Shown here piece after piece: positions 9,713 through 20,889 of a stretch of 64,000 nucleotides of DNA; the stretch's first letter is position 1; the number at the start of each line of letters is the position of its first letter. Position numbers and translations under genes: made by a program. Origin of the DNA: Rhabdophis nuchalis (lineage: Eukaryota > Chordata > Lepidosauria > Squamata > Natricidae). The stretch covers positions 62,095,850-62,159,849 of the forward strand of contig CM077645.1 in assembly GCA_039707465.1 (NCBI GenBank), in the 5' to 3' direction. The notes below the pieces were generated by a model. The model did no database searches and was not told the origin of the DNA. It saw only the letters and a program-made list of their open reading frames with translations.

Positions 9713-10208
9713 AAACATGTCCTCTAATATTGTATTGGCTGTTGTCAGTTTCCTATGGCATCATGTAGGGGTTATGTAGGGTCTATAGGCAAAAGAGGAA
9801 ATGCAAAGACAATCCTAGTTGCTTTTCTGAGCTAAATTGGTTGAAGTTTGAACTGCTCTGGAGAGGTGCTCTAGATTGCTCTGGGCTTCTTCTAATCCTA
9901 CCATTCTGCCTTTGTTTCAAAATATCCTGTCTTGAATGGATTACCAAATCTGGATTTCTAAAAGGTGGCCTCCTTAATTTCTGCTTGGGGGCAGGGAGAC
10001 TGGGGCTGGTTTCTGAATAGGCTGGCCCAATCTTTCTTAATGGGCACAAAATATCTGCTGGGGGCAATTAAGAAAAGCTGAATCTGCTTCCTGCCTCTAA
10101 AAAGATGTTTCTCCATTCCTCATTTAGGAAAATACAATATTCTGCCTTTTTTAATATTCCTCAAAATATTTCTTCTAGGAGAAGCTTCGGTGGCTTGCCA
10201 CAATATAT
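9713..10208. other. Unassigned sequence
   Basis: Nothing recognised apart from chance frames. Confidence 0.5.
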
Positions 10209-10340
10209 TAGCCTTTTTCAAAGTTGGCAATTTTAAGTGTGTAGACTTCAATTCTCACAATTACCCACCTAGCAGATCCTGGGGAGTTCTAAGAGCTGAA
10301 GTTCATCCATTCTTAAAGTTGCCAAGTTTGAGAAACGCTT
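10209..10340. mobile_element. Old hAT MITE, family G (CAGTGTTTCTCAACC)
   Basis: Left end tagcctttttcaaagttggc and right end 'gttgccaagtttgagaaacg' are diverged inverted repeats, with inner 'agacttcaattctcac' and 'gagctgaagttcatcc' also inverted. Target duplication is not recognisable. Relatives are at 12814 and 51769. Confidence 0.55.
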
Positions 10341-10348
10341 ATATACAG

Positions 10349-11393
10349 CTTGGCCTTGCCTACCCAGTTGTACTCCTGGATATCCCACAACAGCTGCAAA
10401 ATGTGCTAGAATGTTTCCAGATGCAGATAGTTGTTTATCATCCAGAACTGTGCAATCTGATTTGCGTTTTGTATTTGCTGCGCTGTCAGAATCTTCTCAT
10501 AGGGAAGTCAATGCGTGTGCAGGCTGACCAGTAAAAGCTTTTCTCCTGCAGACCGTTGCATTTAATATGTAACTGCCTGCAGGAAGTGGAAAAGGTTATA
10601 GATCCTGATGGATCTTTTTATTCTCCTGCTTTAGAGTCATGCTGCTGGATATGGAAGGCTTGGTTTCTTTCTAACATAAAATTGAACAGGCTCAAATTCA
10701 TCAGTTGCTAAATTAGTAACTATTGTTGAAGTGGAAATAGGGATGATTTCTCTATCTGGCAGATTGGTGAACCAAAGAAAATCTTCAGACTATTCTAAAA
10801 AAAAATCCACAGGGAAGATCATGCAAATTCCTCCCCTACAAATACTTTGGTAAATTGCAAATCCTGCAGAAAGCTCATTTTGCCTACGGGAAGATGTCTG
10901 CACAACGGATAACTGGCAAGAGAAGTCAACCTGAAAAGAATGAATTAACTTGACAGAATTACAGTAAAAGAGTCACACTGATCTGTACCGCACTTGCAAA
11001 TGGACCTTGATGCTGGCTTTTTAAACAAATTACCTTCCAGGTTTTTGGTCATTGCCTAATGCAAACTTTTCTCTTCCCTTGATTATATAAGTAAGAAGCA
11101 AAGAGTTGCAGTGCTGCTATTCATTTGACCTGATTATATTAAAAATAGAAAATGTTCCCGAATGATAGGTTGAGTTGGTTCACTTTAATTTCGCATTCTC
11201 TGAAATGCTGAAGATTGTAAGGTCATTTGCTTTTGGCCACTGGTAATCCCTAAATGGCATGTTAAGAATGCGTCATGTATGAATGCAGAGATAATCATGC
11301 AAATGAACATAATAATTTTGTTACATTATGCATCATTGCAGAAAACTTTGAAGATTCTCCTTTTAAACAGGCAGTTAAATTGATAATTTAACC

Positions 11394-11396
<3 letters not shown>
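10349..11396. other. Non-repetitive sequence; possible conserved non-coding element
   Basis: No gene or repeat was recognised. The stretch from about 11000 to 11396 is unique-looking AT-rich DNA with an octamer site (atgcaaat, 11297-11304) and several TAAT cores. Such composition is compatible with an enhancer but does not prove one. Confidence 0.3.

Positions 11397-11397
<1 letters not shown>

Positions 11398-11430
<33 letters not shown>
11398..11430. repeat. (GT)n microsatellite
   Basis: Pure GT dinucleotide run of about 16 units. Confidence 0.95.
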
Positions 11431-11431
<1 letters not shown>

Positions 11432-11589
11432 GGTTCAAGAAGGTTGTATTTTTTACTTAGGGATTATTTTTACTATGAACCAACCAGAAACAATTGACTT
11501 GTTGGAATAGATTCTTTAGGAGTAAAACAATTAATTAAATAAAAAGGGTTATGTTTTTGATAATGCGGTATTAAATTATTAATTGATTG

Positions 11590-11890
11590 ATTGGCTGCAT
11601 CAAATCAATGGTGATTCTTAGTAACTACTCTATATAGTATACTGTATTCTATCTTTTCCAAGCTGGTCTATCCTCAACCTGGCTCATGAGTTTTTTTTAA
11701 TAGGGCATCCATTACAGCTCTAAGTCAACCACATTCACCTAACTGCTGGATGTCTTCTTTTTCTTCTCTCTGTCTCTCTCTGTCTCTCTTTCTGTCTCTC
11801 TGTCTCTCTGCATTATATACAGTTCTTAAGAGAGTTAGGTCTTCCCATTATGCATCCAAAATATGATAATTTGGCTGTGCAATTTTGTCA
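11590..11890 (-). mobile_element. RTE/BovB-type LINE, C-terminal remnant
   Basis: On the minus strand two short blocks match the end of RTE/BovB reverse transcriptase proteins: SYFGCIMGRPNS (compare the family word SYFGHIMRR) near 11860, and QVEDRPAWKR (compare QVEDRRAWRR) near 11670. Between them is a (CT/CTGT)n expansion at about 11756-11812, with stops and frame changes. This is an old, dead fragment of an element class known for horizontal transfer among vertebrates. Confidence 0.6.
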
Positions 11891-11894
11891 GGTT

Positions 11895-12805
11895 TCAGGG
11901 GCAAAAAAAGATCCTTCTTCCCTAATGGAGTAGGAAGCTTTATTCTAATCCAGGGACAGTTTTTGCCACAACAGGGAAAGTTTGAAGCCTGCTTGATAGC
12001 ATTTTAAAAGAACCTTTTATAATTACTGCCAGGCAATTACTGTAGACTTTTAGGAGTCCACAGTAATTGCCTTCCTCAAAGGCGGGGTCTAAAGTAGTTA
12101 TAAAAACAACCCCAAGTTCAGTGGTTATGGTGAACAATGGTTGAGCCACTACATTTTCCTTCTGTTTGCTGTTCACTCTTTGCTGACTTCACAATCTCAC
12201 CCACCCATATGTTACAGGATGAATAATTTATATCAGAAGCCATAAATATTTCAATCGCTCTCTTGTTTGCCTAGTGCATTTCTACATTTCTATGTAAAAT
12301 AGATTTTTGTCCTACATTGGCAATTCACCATGTCGCCGTTAACTCGTGGTGGCTGCTCTTATGCAGAAAACTTGGTCGGTGACATTGGCAAAGGTAAGCA
12401 CAAAGAAAGAAGAGGCAACCGCACACGCACCAGTGAGCAGAGGATTCTTTTTGCTTTTCGTATCTCTGGCTGCCAGATGTGAGTGCTGGGATGGGGCTTG
12501 CTTTTTTCCGTAGGCTTTGTATGTAGAGCAAAACGTGCACGTGAATGAACTGATTGTAATGTGGCCTATTGAGGGCGGAAACAAAGTGGAATTAATAAGA
12601 AAAAGACAACATCCTTTTTCTCTTGCCAGATGAATAGATTAAATAGTCAAAGCAAGAAAAAAATACCTTTGAAATTATACTATGCTTTCTTCTCCCCAGC
12701 TGAAGATAATTGATAATACTGACCTAAAACAATATATTTTTTTGACAGGATTTGAATGTGATACTACTTAATCCAAAGAATCACTGAATAAATCATAGAT
12801 GTGTG
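11895..12805. other. Unassigned sequence
   Basis: A weak inverted pair around 'ttactgccaggcaattactg' (12027-12072) was seen, but no gene or named repeat. Minus-strand frames at 12325-12584 overlap each other and lack motifs. Confidence 0.5.
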
Positions 12806-12813
12806 CTTTACTT

Positions 12814-12890
12814 CAGAGTTTCTTAACTTTGGCGATATTACGGTGGATGGATTCCACCCATCTTAAATTTGCCAAGGTTGAGGAACATTA
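12814..12890. mobile_element. Old hAT MITE, family G
   Basis: Ends cagagtttcttaactttgg and gccaaggttgaggaacatta are inverted and diverged. Flanks ctttactt and cttgaatg agree at 5 of 8 positions, as expected for a decayed 8-bp duplication. Confidence 0.6.
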
Positions 12891-13424
12891 CTTGAATGAT
12901 GTTTGAAAATACAGCTACAGGCCAACAAGAACTGAAGAAATACTGGTAGCTATACAACTGGGATGGGCAACCTTTTAGTGTCTAAGGAACACACTTGCTG
13001 AATATTTTATGGCTGCAGACAGCACCATACACACTGATCCTGAAGCACTTACAACAAAAATGTAACAAATACATAAGAAAAAAAAGCAATTCCAGCCAAA
13101 CTGCTGCAAAGGTATTTTTAAAAGCTTAAAGGATTAAGGGGGGGAAAAATTAAAGGATCCCACTAAAATAGAAGATGGCTACCAAATTCAGACCTGCATG
13201 CTAAGACTTCTTAATGGTATCTTTACTAATTTGCTCTGCATATTGCCTAAATCATAGTCTACAATAGGCCAGGATATAAGGATGCTTGCCCATTGATTTG
13301 CTTAGCAAACCAAGATTAGATCATAATGGTGATGTCAGAACACATACTCCAACCTTGTTATTTGCACATCAGTTTCTGAACACAAGTCACCATTTTGTGT
13401 CATGAATCATGATACCTTCACCCT
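12891..13424. other. Unassigned sequence
   Basis: A hAT-like start ('gggatgggcaaccttttagt', about 12959) was noticed without a matching right end. Nothing else was recognised. Confidence 0.4.
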
Positions 13425-13478
13425 GAGGTTTTCTATACATCAGAGGTTTTCTATACATCAGAGGTTTTCTATACATCA
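13425..13478. repeat. 18-bp tandem repeat, three perfect copies
   Basis: The unit gaggttttctatacatca occurs three times in a row without mismatch (13425-13442, 13443-13460, 13461-13478). The hAT element at 13477 inserted in the third unit. Confidence 0.95.
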
Positions 13479-13579
13479 GGGATCTCCAACCTTTGCAACT
13501 TTAAGTCTGAAGGACTTCAGCTCCCAGACTGGGAACTGAAGTCCTTCAGATTTAAAGTTGCAAAGGTTGGAGACCCCTG
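13477..13579. mobile_element. hAT MITE, family F, near-perfect palindrome
   Basis: The element is 103 bp and almost wholly palindromic: 'ctccaacctttgcaacttta' mirrors 'taaagttgcaaaggttggag', and 'gaaggacttcagctcccag' mirrors the inner right half. The 8-bp duplication ctatacat at 13469-13476 and 13580-13587 is perfect. A half copy is at 24107. Confidence 0.93.
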
Positions 13580-13587
13580 CTATACAT

Positions 13588-14351
13588 AGTATCTGATACT
13601 GAATGCTTTGAAAAATTAGAGGATTCATTGGTTTTTATTTTTAGATAATAAAAGGGGAAATCTACATATAATTAGTTAATTTTTGTGATCTGGAAAAAAG
13701 AGGACTTTTAACAAAGATTATTTGTACATCTGTTGTGTTTTGAGAGATTCCTTTGTATTATCTTTACAATCCATATATACAAACTATAAGATGGATCCGC
13801 ATTATTGATTCCTATACACAGATGTCTGGGTGCATGACTTCCAGATAATCTTTAACATAGTACATGTATATTATAGCACACATGTGTCTTCAAAAAAGCA
13901 TTAAGTATGGCATTAAAAACAAATGAATGCATTTGCAAAGATGTCAGTTGAAATGGGAGAATTAATTATGAAAGAAGAAAATAGTACATTGGACAGGGAA
14001 ATAAAATTAGCCATGGATAGTGGCTAGTCAGAAAACAATTAATGATGTAACATAAGCATTCTTGCACTGATAAGCTCCTGGATTCATTCACTGATCTTCC
14101 ATAGAAATTGTGCTAGTTATTCTTTTCCCTCTAGGGTGGTGATTTAAATTCTGTAAAATGTCTTTGCACCTTTCGTTTGTTTTTCTCTTTCTTTGTTCTA
14201 GAGTTGCCCTCCCACACCACCAGGCGGAATCTAATCTGAGCCAGTAAAACAAGGGGATGTTTACACTAGAAGAGCATGTGTTTTATGAAGACAAGTGGAC
14301 AATTGATAAAATTGACTTGATCTGAGAATGTTGAATCCAGAAAGATCCAGA
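13588..14351. other. Unassigned AT-rich sequence
   Basis: No gene or repeat recognised. Confidence 0.55.
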
Positions 14352-14357
14352 AGGAAG

Positions 14358-14403
<46 letters not shown>

Positions 14404-14456
14404 GAAGGAAGGAAGGAAGGAAGGAAGGAAGGAAGGAAGGAAGGAAGGAAGGAAGG
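14352..14456. repeat. (GAAA)n-(GAAG)n compound microsatellite
   Basis: About eleven GAAA units change abruptly to about fourteen GAAG units. The long Phe/Leu/Ser or Lys/Glu frames on both strands here are translations of the repeat. Confidence 0.95.
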
Positions 14457-14519
14457 GCTAAAATAGAGCTGTCTGAAGAGTGTGCAAGAGTGATTGGCAA
14501 GACTGAAATGACTTATCTT

Positions 14520-14567
14520 TACACATACACATACACACACACAAAGAGAGAGAGAGAGAGAGAGAGG
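14520..14567. repeat. (CA)n-(GA)n microsatellite
   Basis: An imperfect CA/TACA run is followed by a pure GA run. Confidence 0.9.
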
Positions 14568-15368
14568 ATGACAGGTTACAATCCAGCAATGGCAATTCCT
14601 TTCTTTGTCTTCTTCATGCATTGAGAAACATAGGATGTTCCGCCTTTATTTTCTTCCTTGTCTCCATTGTTCTTTGGACATATTTCTTAGGGAAGCAGAT
14701 TCATAGAAGTAACCTTGAAAGGTGCTTAGACAACAGGCTTTTCTTTTCTTTTCTTTTTAAAGACAGCTGTTTAATTGCATTTGTATGTGTATCTTGCTTT
14801 TCGGCACTCCCTCCCAAAGAGATGAGATTCAATATGCAAATGAAACAAATGTACTATAAAATAATACAAACGAATATAGCTATCAACGTAATAAAAAGGC
14901 ATTTGCAGCAGGAATGAAATTTAAACATTCAAACAAGGCTTCATAAAATGTGACTGAGCTTTGTTTGTACTTGTACTGAGAAATGAAAAATAACTAATCT
15001 TTATAATGATCACAGATGATTTCCCAACAATAATAGAATTAATTCCATGTTGCATTGGATTAATGTTTATACAGCTATATTTAGGGATTGAGCAATTGCT
15101 TCTCTTTTTCCCTTCTTTCTATTTCTCTCATCAGCTATCCCAGTTCAATGTCTAAATAGCACTGCTCTCGCTGTGTATTGCTGAAATAAGAACCACTGAT
15201 ACTTAATATGAGTGTGCCTAATAAGATGTCTTTAAAGCTGGAAAGCAATACTGTTACCTGTACATTTTGTTGGCAAGATATGGCTAGCCATACCAGTACC
15301 CAGTAGTTTCAGGGCAAACTCAGAAAAGAATTATTCAAACGATATACAGTATACAATTTAAAGAATTG
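14568..15368. other. Unassigned AT-rich sequence
   Basis: No coding motif recognised. The frame at 14621-14917 has a hydrophobic start but no family resemblance, and I treat it as chance. Confidence 0.5.
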
Positions 15369-15370
15369 GG

Positions 15371-15537
15371 TAATTATCCCAAAGGTGTTTTTCCAAGAGG
15401 CAACTGGACTTTTTGGTTTTTCTTTGAAAACATTTCATTTCTCATCCAAGACGCTTCTGTAATTCATGAAGAAGAGCTCTGGTAGAAGAGCTGTTGAAAA
15501 AAAGAGCTGAAGAAGTTTCTTGGATGAGAAGTGAAAG
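15371..15537. mobile_element. Foldback repeat, third copy, right arm truncated
   Basis: The left arm words 'cccaaaggtgtttttccaag', 'ggcaactggactttttggtt' and 'ttctcatccaagacgcttct' and the right arm 'gctgaagaagtttcttggat' match the 2138-2448 family. The right arm stops at 'gaagtgaaa' beside a GT run (15537-15553). A local 'agagctctggtagaagagct' duplication sits at the loop. Confidence 0.65.
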
Positions 15538-15553
15538 GTGTGTGTGTGTGTGT

Positions 15554-16085
15554 AATATACGTAAGTATTAATGGTGTCTCTATTTTAAATTTTGCATATT
15601 AATCTTGGATTGTAAATAACTAACTAAATAAGTTGTGCAACATTAAGATGTATAATTGTGGTTAGTCACCCATTCAACAGAAAGTTTGAGAGATCGTAAA
15701 TGTTCCCAGAGAATCTTGCATTTATGTGTACTGTCCTCTGTATGTTCCAAATGCAGGTATTATTATTCTTTGATACAAAGCTGCAATTTTAAATGCTTTC
15801 TGCTTATTTACAAGGAGACTCTTTGTGTTACTTTACTGTTCTACACAGATATTACCACCCTCTTTCAGTAGTTACGGTTTTCATTAAAAAAAACACACCC
15901 TATAACTAATAGTTGTGATGGGAATGCCTCTTCCACTTATTTCTTCTTTTGAAATCAAGCTGTAGGCAATTATAAAGAAGAATGATCCATCAGTGTTCTA
16001 CACTCTAGAGAAAGTTCTTTCCAAACCAGAATTACTGTCAAAGCATATTATAAACATCAGATTTAATCTGCCAGATTTAATCAGA
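15554..16085. other. Unassigned sequence
   Basis: No gene or repeat recognised. Confidence 0.5.
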
Positions 16086-16247
16086 CAGTGGCAGATTAAG
16101 GCTCACTAGTGCTCTAAGCACTGACAAATCTTGGTGCCCCCCTCCTTTATACATACTGTACAAATCTTCATTGGGTTTTTTTCTTTCTCAACTTTGTGGT
16201 GCCACCTTGGGCTTGGTGCCCTAAGCTTAATGGTTAATTCACCACTG
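16086..16247. mobile_element. hAT MITE, family H (CAGTGGCAGATTAA)
   Basis: Ends cagtggcagattaa and ttaattcaccactg are inverted with two mismatches. Flanks taatcaga and acctcaga match at 5 of 8 positions. Size 162 bp, non-coding. Confidence 0.75.
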
Positions 16248-16255
16248 ACCTCAGA

Positions 16256-17576
16256 GACAAAATAAAAATAAAAATAAACCAAAACATATTACATAATATT
16301 GCTAGGCAGTTTATTCTTCTAGGTCTTTTGAACGGTTACTATTGTATTTATCTGCTATTATCTTCTTGTCATTCTACATTGCACCAGTATTGTTTGACTT
16401 ATCAATTCTACAAGTGAAGACTATAGCCATGTTTTAATTAATTTTAACACTTATAGCTTGTGCACGCATGTAATTAAAAAAACGGGGGAAATCTTGCTAG
16501 GCATTTATCATCACCAAACACTTAAGACTCAGAAATTAAGCTCAGAAATCAAGCTCAATTAATAGGGATGTGTTTAGTTTTGGCTCACATTGGGCAAAGC
16601 CAGGCATTATTGTATATTAATCATGGTTTATGGCTTTTCTAGATCCAGCCTTTTCTGCTTTGCTTGATGCAGTAGAAATGGATGACTTTTACACTTAGCT
16701 GCTTCAGCTATATGTGATATGACCTGCAGTACCTTTTCTATTCAAGCAATTACTTTTAATTGGAGTTGGGAATAAAAATGAGAGTTGCAGTGAAAGAGTA
16801 AGTATGTATTTTCTAAAGAAATATTCTCCCTGGCACACTATCTGAATATTAACAACTTAATATAACTTGAACTTTTTTCTTCAGGAAAAAGAAAGGTTAG
16901 CTTTTAAAGTATAGCTGCATTATACTGTCTGCATACGCCCCGATTGGCTTCCTGCTCCATGGAATTTGATTCAGAACCAGTGTATCAGAAATTGTGCAAG
17001 GTAACATAGTCATTAACGTTTGCTGAACGCTTTGGCATATGTTATAATTGTATTGACCAAAATAGCATTTCATTTGAGGTTTTGTGCTTCAGATTCCAAG
17101 ATACCAAGAGATATTTGTAGCTCAGTGTTGAACTGTGGGGTCCCGGGTGCTCTCTGAAATTGGTTATTTTCTTGAAGTTATTTCATTGTTGGCACATATG
17201 TATGCATTATGCATTATTTTTATATAATTAAATAAGCATATTTTTTGCCAATGTAACTTCTGAAAAATTACTTTCTTTTCATACCTTCTTTGCCAATAGT
17301 TCTAATGCCAATAAAAATAGAAAAGGGAAAGGAAGGAAAACTTGGCTTGTTTCCTTGTTATATTTTTAGGATAAAAATCAATTTACTAGCACATTGGCTT
17401 TGTCTCCAGGTAAGAAAACCTAGGTTTTTATTGTATCTTGTTGATAGTAATTTAATATTTTGGATATTATCCTTCGTATATCTCTTTGAGGCAAATCCAG
17501 TGTCATCAAGATGCATTAGATCAGTTAAAAGGTGATTTGATCTCTTTGCATTTCTTTCATCTTATGCATCCATAAA
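16256..17576. other. Unassigned AT-rich sequence
   Basis: No gene or repeat family recognised in this 1.3-kb stretch. Confidence 0.5.
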
Positions 17577-18170
17577 ACAGTATAGTAGCAGGGGGGAGGA
17601 GTGTATAAAAGGAGGGTTTGGGTCGGAGAGGACACTGAGGGAAGGCAAGACAAGGAAGGAGGGGCTTGGTGGGGGGAGGAGAAAAAAAGGAAAGAGAAAA
17701 AAAGGAGTAGGAACCAGGGGGAGAAGAGGTAAGACCAAGGGAAAAAGGGGAAATACGGGAATAGGATATAGCAAAGGCTTCTGTGGAGGCCAAGCCTGAG
17801 GGAAATAAGGAAGTAGGATAGCAGAGGCTTCTGTGGGCCAAGCCTGAGGGAGAGAAAAGTTTGAGTGAAAGGAGGCAAGGAGAGGAAACAACGAAGGAGC
17901 AGAGGCTGTGGAAGGAGAGCCCAGCAGGCAGTTCAAAAGAGAGTGAAGATAGAGAAAGAGGAAGAAGCTCCAACCAGCCACCTGAATACCACCCCATCTG
18001 TGACCTGGCTGCTGAGAGGAGGCTGACCACTATCCCATCACGTGAACCTGGAAAGTAGAAGTGCATCAGAGAGCGACCAGGTTGGACTGGCAACCATACG
18101 AAGAGGACCAGGAGAATCCAGACTCCAACGGCCCTTACGAGGGTTAGCACTACACTACATTCAATAGATA
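17577..18170 (+). other. Purine-rich block with TATA-like motif; candidate LTR or promoter
   Basis: Composition changes sharply to G/A-rich. Near the left edge is 'gtgtataaaaggaggg' (TATA-like, about 17604-17613), followed by long purine runs and a diverged tandem duplication of about 48 bp (17763-17811 and 17815-17858, both with 'ggcttctgtgg' and 'ccaagcctgaggga'). The strand asymmetry makes long Pro/Ser/Leu-rich minus-strand frames (to 236 codons) that I judge spurious. No LTR ends, primer site or polyadenylation signal were established. Identity unknown. Confidence 0.35.
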
Positions 18171-18512
18171 GGGCTATGTGACTAAGTATGAGTTGGATCA
18201 TTTCTCTCTGCATAAATGAAAAGCTCTTGCCACAAGGAATGGAGTCCTTGCCATTGTTACAGCTCATTCATTACCCACTTAGATAAGCAGGCTGTTCTTG
18301 CAGTGGTCAACCAGTTGCACAAGGAAGTCCACTAGTTTCCCTGCAGATGGTTTTCAGACAGTTTCACTGCCATCCAATAGCCATTGATCCTGAGGTATTC
18401 CATATTCCTTTGATTAGCAATAACTCAGCCAACTTTATCTTTTTACATTCTGACTAAACATCCTATACCATACTTGATTTATTAAATAAAACACAGCTGT
18501 GTTCATAAAAGG
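18171..18512. other. Unassigned sequence
   Basis: Nothing recognised. Confidence 0.5.
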
Positions 18513-18520
18513 AAATGGCT

Positions 18521-18799
18521 CAGAGGTGGTATTCAGCAGGTTCTGACCACTTCTGGAAAATGGTAAATACCATCTCTGACTGGGTCCCCTCCATCTATTC
18601 TCTGCCTTCCGAGTCCCAGCTGATCGGGAGGGAATGGGGATTTTGGAGTAACCTTCCCCTGGAGTGGGGAGGGAATGGAGATTTTCCAGTATCCTTCCCC
18701 TGCCACGCCCACCAACCACGCCCACCAAGCCGTGCCATGCCCACCAAGCCAGACCACGCCCACAGAGCCGGTAATAATTTTTTTTTAATCTCACCAGTG
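18521..18799 (-). mobile_element. hAT MITE, family E
   Basis: Ends cagaggtggtattcagcagg and ...tctcaccagtg are hAT-type. Flanks aaatggct (18513-18520) and taaaggct (18800-18807) match at 6 of 8. The interior has 'cacgcccaccaa' repeats and two 'ccttcccctg' blocks shared, in opposite orientation, with the copy at 60969-61264. Non-coding. Confidence 0.85.
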
Positions 18800-18807
18800 T
18801 AAAGGCT

Positions 18808-19283
18808 TCCCTCTGTGAAAATGTGTCTAACTCTAGGGGGCAGTGTTCATCTCTGTTTCTTAGCTGAGGGAATCATAGTCTGAAGACATTTCTGTGCTCA
18901 TGTGACCAGCAGGACTATACGACAAGGCACATAGAATGCTATTGTCTTCTCACCAAAGTGATACCTATTTATCTACTAACATTTGCATGTTTTCAAACTG
19001 CTAGGATTGGATACAACATGCTAAATGGTATAGAAAAGATAAGGGATTTAATTTATATGCTATGATCAAACAAGCTCCTTTATGAGTATATTCAACGTGT
19101 GTCAGAAACTTACACACATTATTGGGTAACTTTAGGGATACCAGAAACATTTACTATTAAAACATGGCTATTAATAATTAATATATCAGGATTTTTTGTT
19201 TTTTTTTAGCATATGGCATGTGTTAGCCAGGGATAACCAAGGCTGCTTCTGTGAAAGGAATTTTTCGGGCAGTGTTATATTTA
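18808..19283. other. Unassigned sequence, possible SINE tail at right end
   Basis: Mostly unassigned. The last 40 bases may belong to the SINE-like unit that continues after the hAT element at 19721. Confidence 0.4.
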
Positions 19284-19291
19284 CCCGCGGG

Positions 19292-19487
19292 CAGGAGTGG
19301 GTTTCAAATTTTTTAGAACCTACTCTGTAGGTGTGGCCTATTTTGTGGGCGTGGGTTGGCAGTCATGTGACAGGGTGGGAGTGGCCACCTTTTAAAATGT
19401 GGTGAAACTCATTTAACAACGCTCTTGCTTAGCAACCAAAATTTTGGACTCAATTGTGATGATAAATTTTCTTTCTTTCTCTTTCCT

Positions 19488-19522
<35 letters not shown>

Positions 19523-19712
19523 CTTTATTTCTTTCTTTCTTTCCTTTCTTCCTTCCTTTTTTCTTTCCTTTCCTTTCCTTCCCGTTGGGTCACTGGCAGC
19601 GGCGGGCCAGATTTACTTCCAGGTATGCCGGTGGAACCCCCTCTCACCGGTTCTCTAAATTTCACCAACCGGTTCTCGCGAGTAGGTGCGAACCTGCAGA
19701 AACCCACCACTG
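19292..19712. mobile_element. hAT MITE, family D, with internal pyrimidine microsatellite
   Basis: Ends caggagtgggtttcaaattt and gcagaaacccaccactg are inverted. The 8-bp duplication cccgcggg at 19284-19291 and 19713-19720 is perfect. Inside is a (TTTC)n/(TTCC)n run (about 19468-19580) at the same place as in the copy at 45001-45405, so the run belongs to the family. Left body 'gtgacagggtgggagtggcc' and right body 'ggaaccccctctcaccggtt' are shared. Confidence 0.93.
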
Positions 19713-19720
19713 CCCGCGGG

Positions 19721-19856
19721 ACACCTGAATGCCAGTAGGCAATAGGGAGACACTCTTGTTGTCCCTACATCATTTATTCACTCACAGGAATTGAGCCGCC
19801 AACCTTAGTGGTGTGCAGGCCCAGCGACATTACCACATGAGCCACCACGGCCCCCT
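19721..19856 (-). mobile_element. tRNA-derived SINE fragment
   Basis: In minus orientation the right end reads 'ggggccgtggtggctcatgt', a box A-like start, followed by a box B-like 'ggcggctcaattcct' (about 19788-19805). This spacing suits a tRNA-derived SINE head transcribed by RNA polymerase III. The hAT element at 19292 appears to have split its tail. Not a functional tRNA gene: no cloverleaf was evident. Confidence 0.55.
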
Positions 19857-19861
19857 ATATA

Positions 19862-20886
19862 TCAGATAAAAAGAATGAATGAATAGTTATTAAAATGCAT
19901 GTTATGCATTGTTTTGTATGTTTAATGTTCACTTTGTGTAGGTCTTATTACGTGCTGCTGCGGAAATTATTTTAACAATAGAGTAAGAAGCACAAATCAT
20001 TTAGTGATTTGAAGGTCACAGCTAGCTTTTTAAGCTGGTCCCATCATAGTAGAAGTTTCTTTTCTCAGTTTGAATCTTTTACCGGAACCCCCTTCCAATC
20101 ATGTTTCTCCCGCTGTCTAGTAATTGCAGTAATAAATAAGCTGCAACATATTGATTTACAGCTAAAGCTTTCATACAAGCAGGGACTATTACCCAAACTC
20201 TTTAGTCATGCAACCCAAGTAGAATACAGAATTATGTCTACTAAGAAATGGATTTCTAATTGCCCTCTGATTCATAAAAGGACATTAAGAAATAAAATAG
20301 CTGATTAGGCTATTTGGAAACAAATTTTATGTTTTACATAAAAAGCTGAACTTTCCAAAAATAAGTCTGATTTTTTAAAAATGAGGATGAAAGTTTAGAC
20401 ATTTTATATGAAAAAATTTAAAAAGTAGAGCATCCCCATTAAGCCCAAGTAAAAATTATTTCCGTAGCAGGAAATTTTGCAGATCCAGGCTGAAAGTATG
20501 ACAACGCCATGTATGACAACGCCATGGATCATGGAAGAGAAATTTTGGATAATCTTCCATTGCTTGTCTGATTATGCTTGATGTGACTATGACCTACATC
20601 TTGGATTATTTGAAATTACACTGGTTAATATCATACAAAGGGAAAATAAACTCTAAGACAGTATGTCATTATAAAATATTAGGATAAATTACAGAATCAA
20701 GGAAAAGACTAAATAATTCTTTTGGATCTTCAAAGTGAAAAGATTGTTTCTCTACTACCTTTAACACTTTTATGTTATTCCATTCAGCTGTATTGGCTAA
20801 CATAAAATTCTTTTTTAATAGAACCATGGATTACTTTGAAATAAATTAAACACAGGAAAAAATACAATACAATATAAATAAAACAT
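19862..20886. other. Unassigned AT-rich sequence
   Basis: Only a small direct duplication ('gtatgacaacgccatg' twice, about 20497-20525) was noticed. The frame at 20009-20308 is unrecognised. Confidence 0.5.
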
Positions 20887-20889
20887 AAT

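Noticed and set aside
13425..13478. CRISPR-like repeat
   Set aside because: Three head-to-tail copies without spacers in vertebrate-type DNA. It is a simple tandem duplication.
14261..14624. Three overlapping frames rich in Phe/Leu/Ser or Lys/Glu/Arg
   Set aside because: They translate the GAAA/GAAG microsatellite in several frames.
17557..18267. 236-codon minus-strand Pro/Ser/Leu-rich frame
   Set aside because: Open because the opposite strand is purine-rich and so poor in stop codons. No motif, and overlapping frames are equally open.
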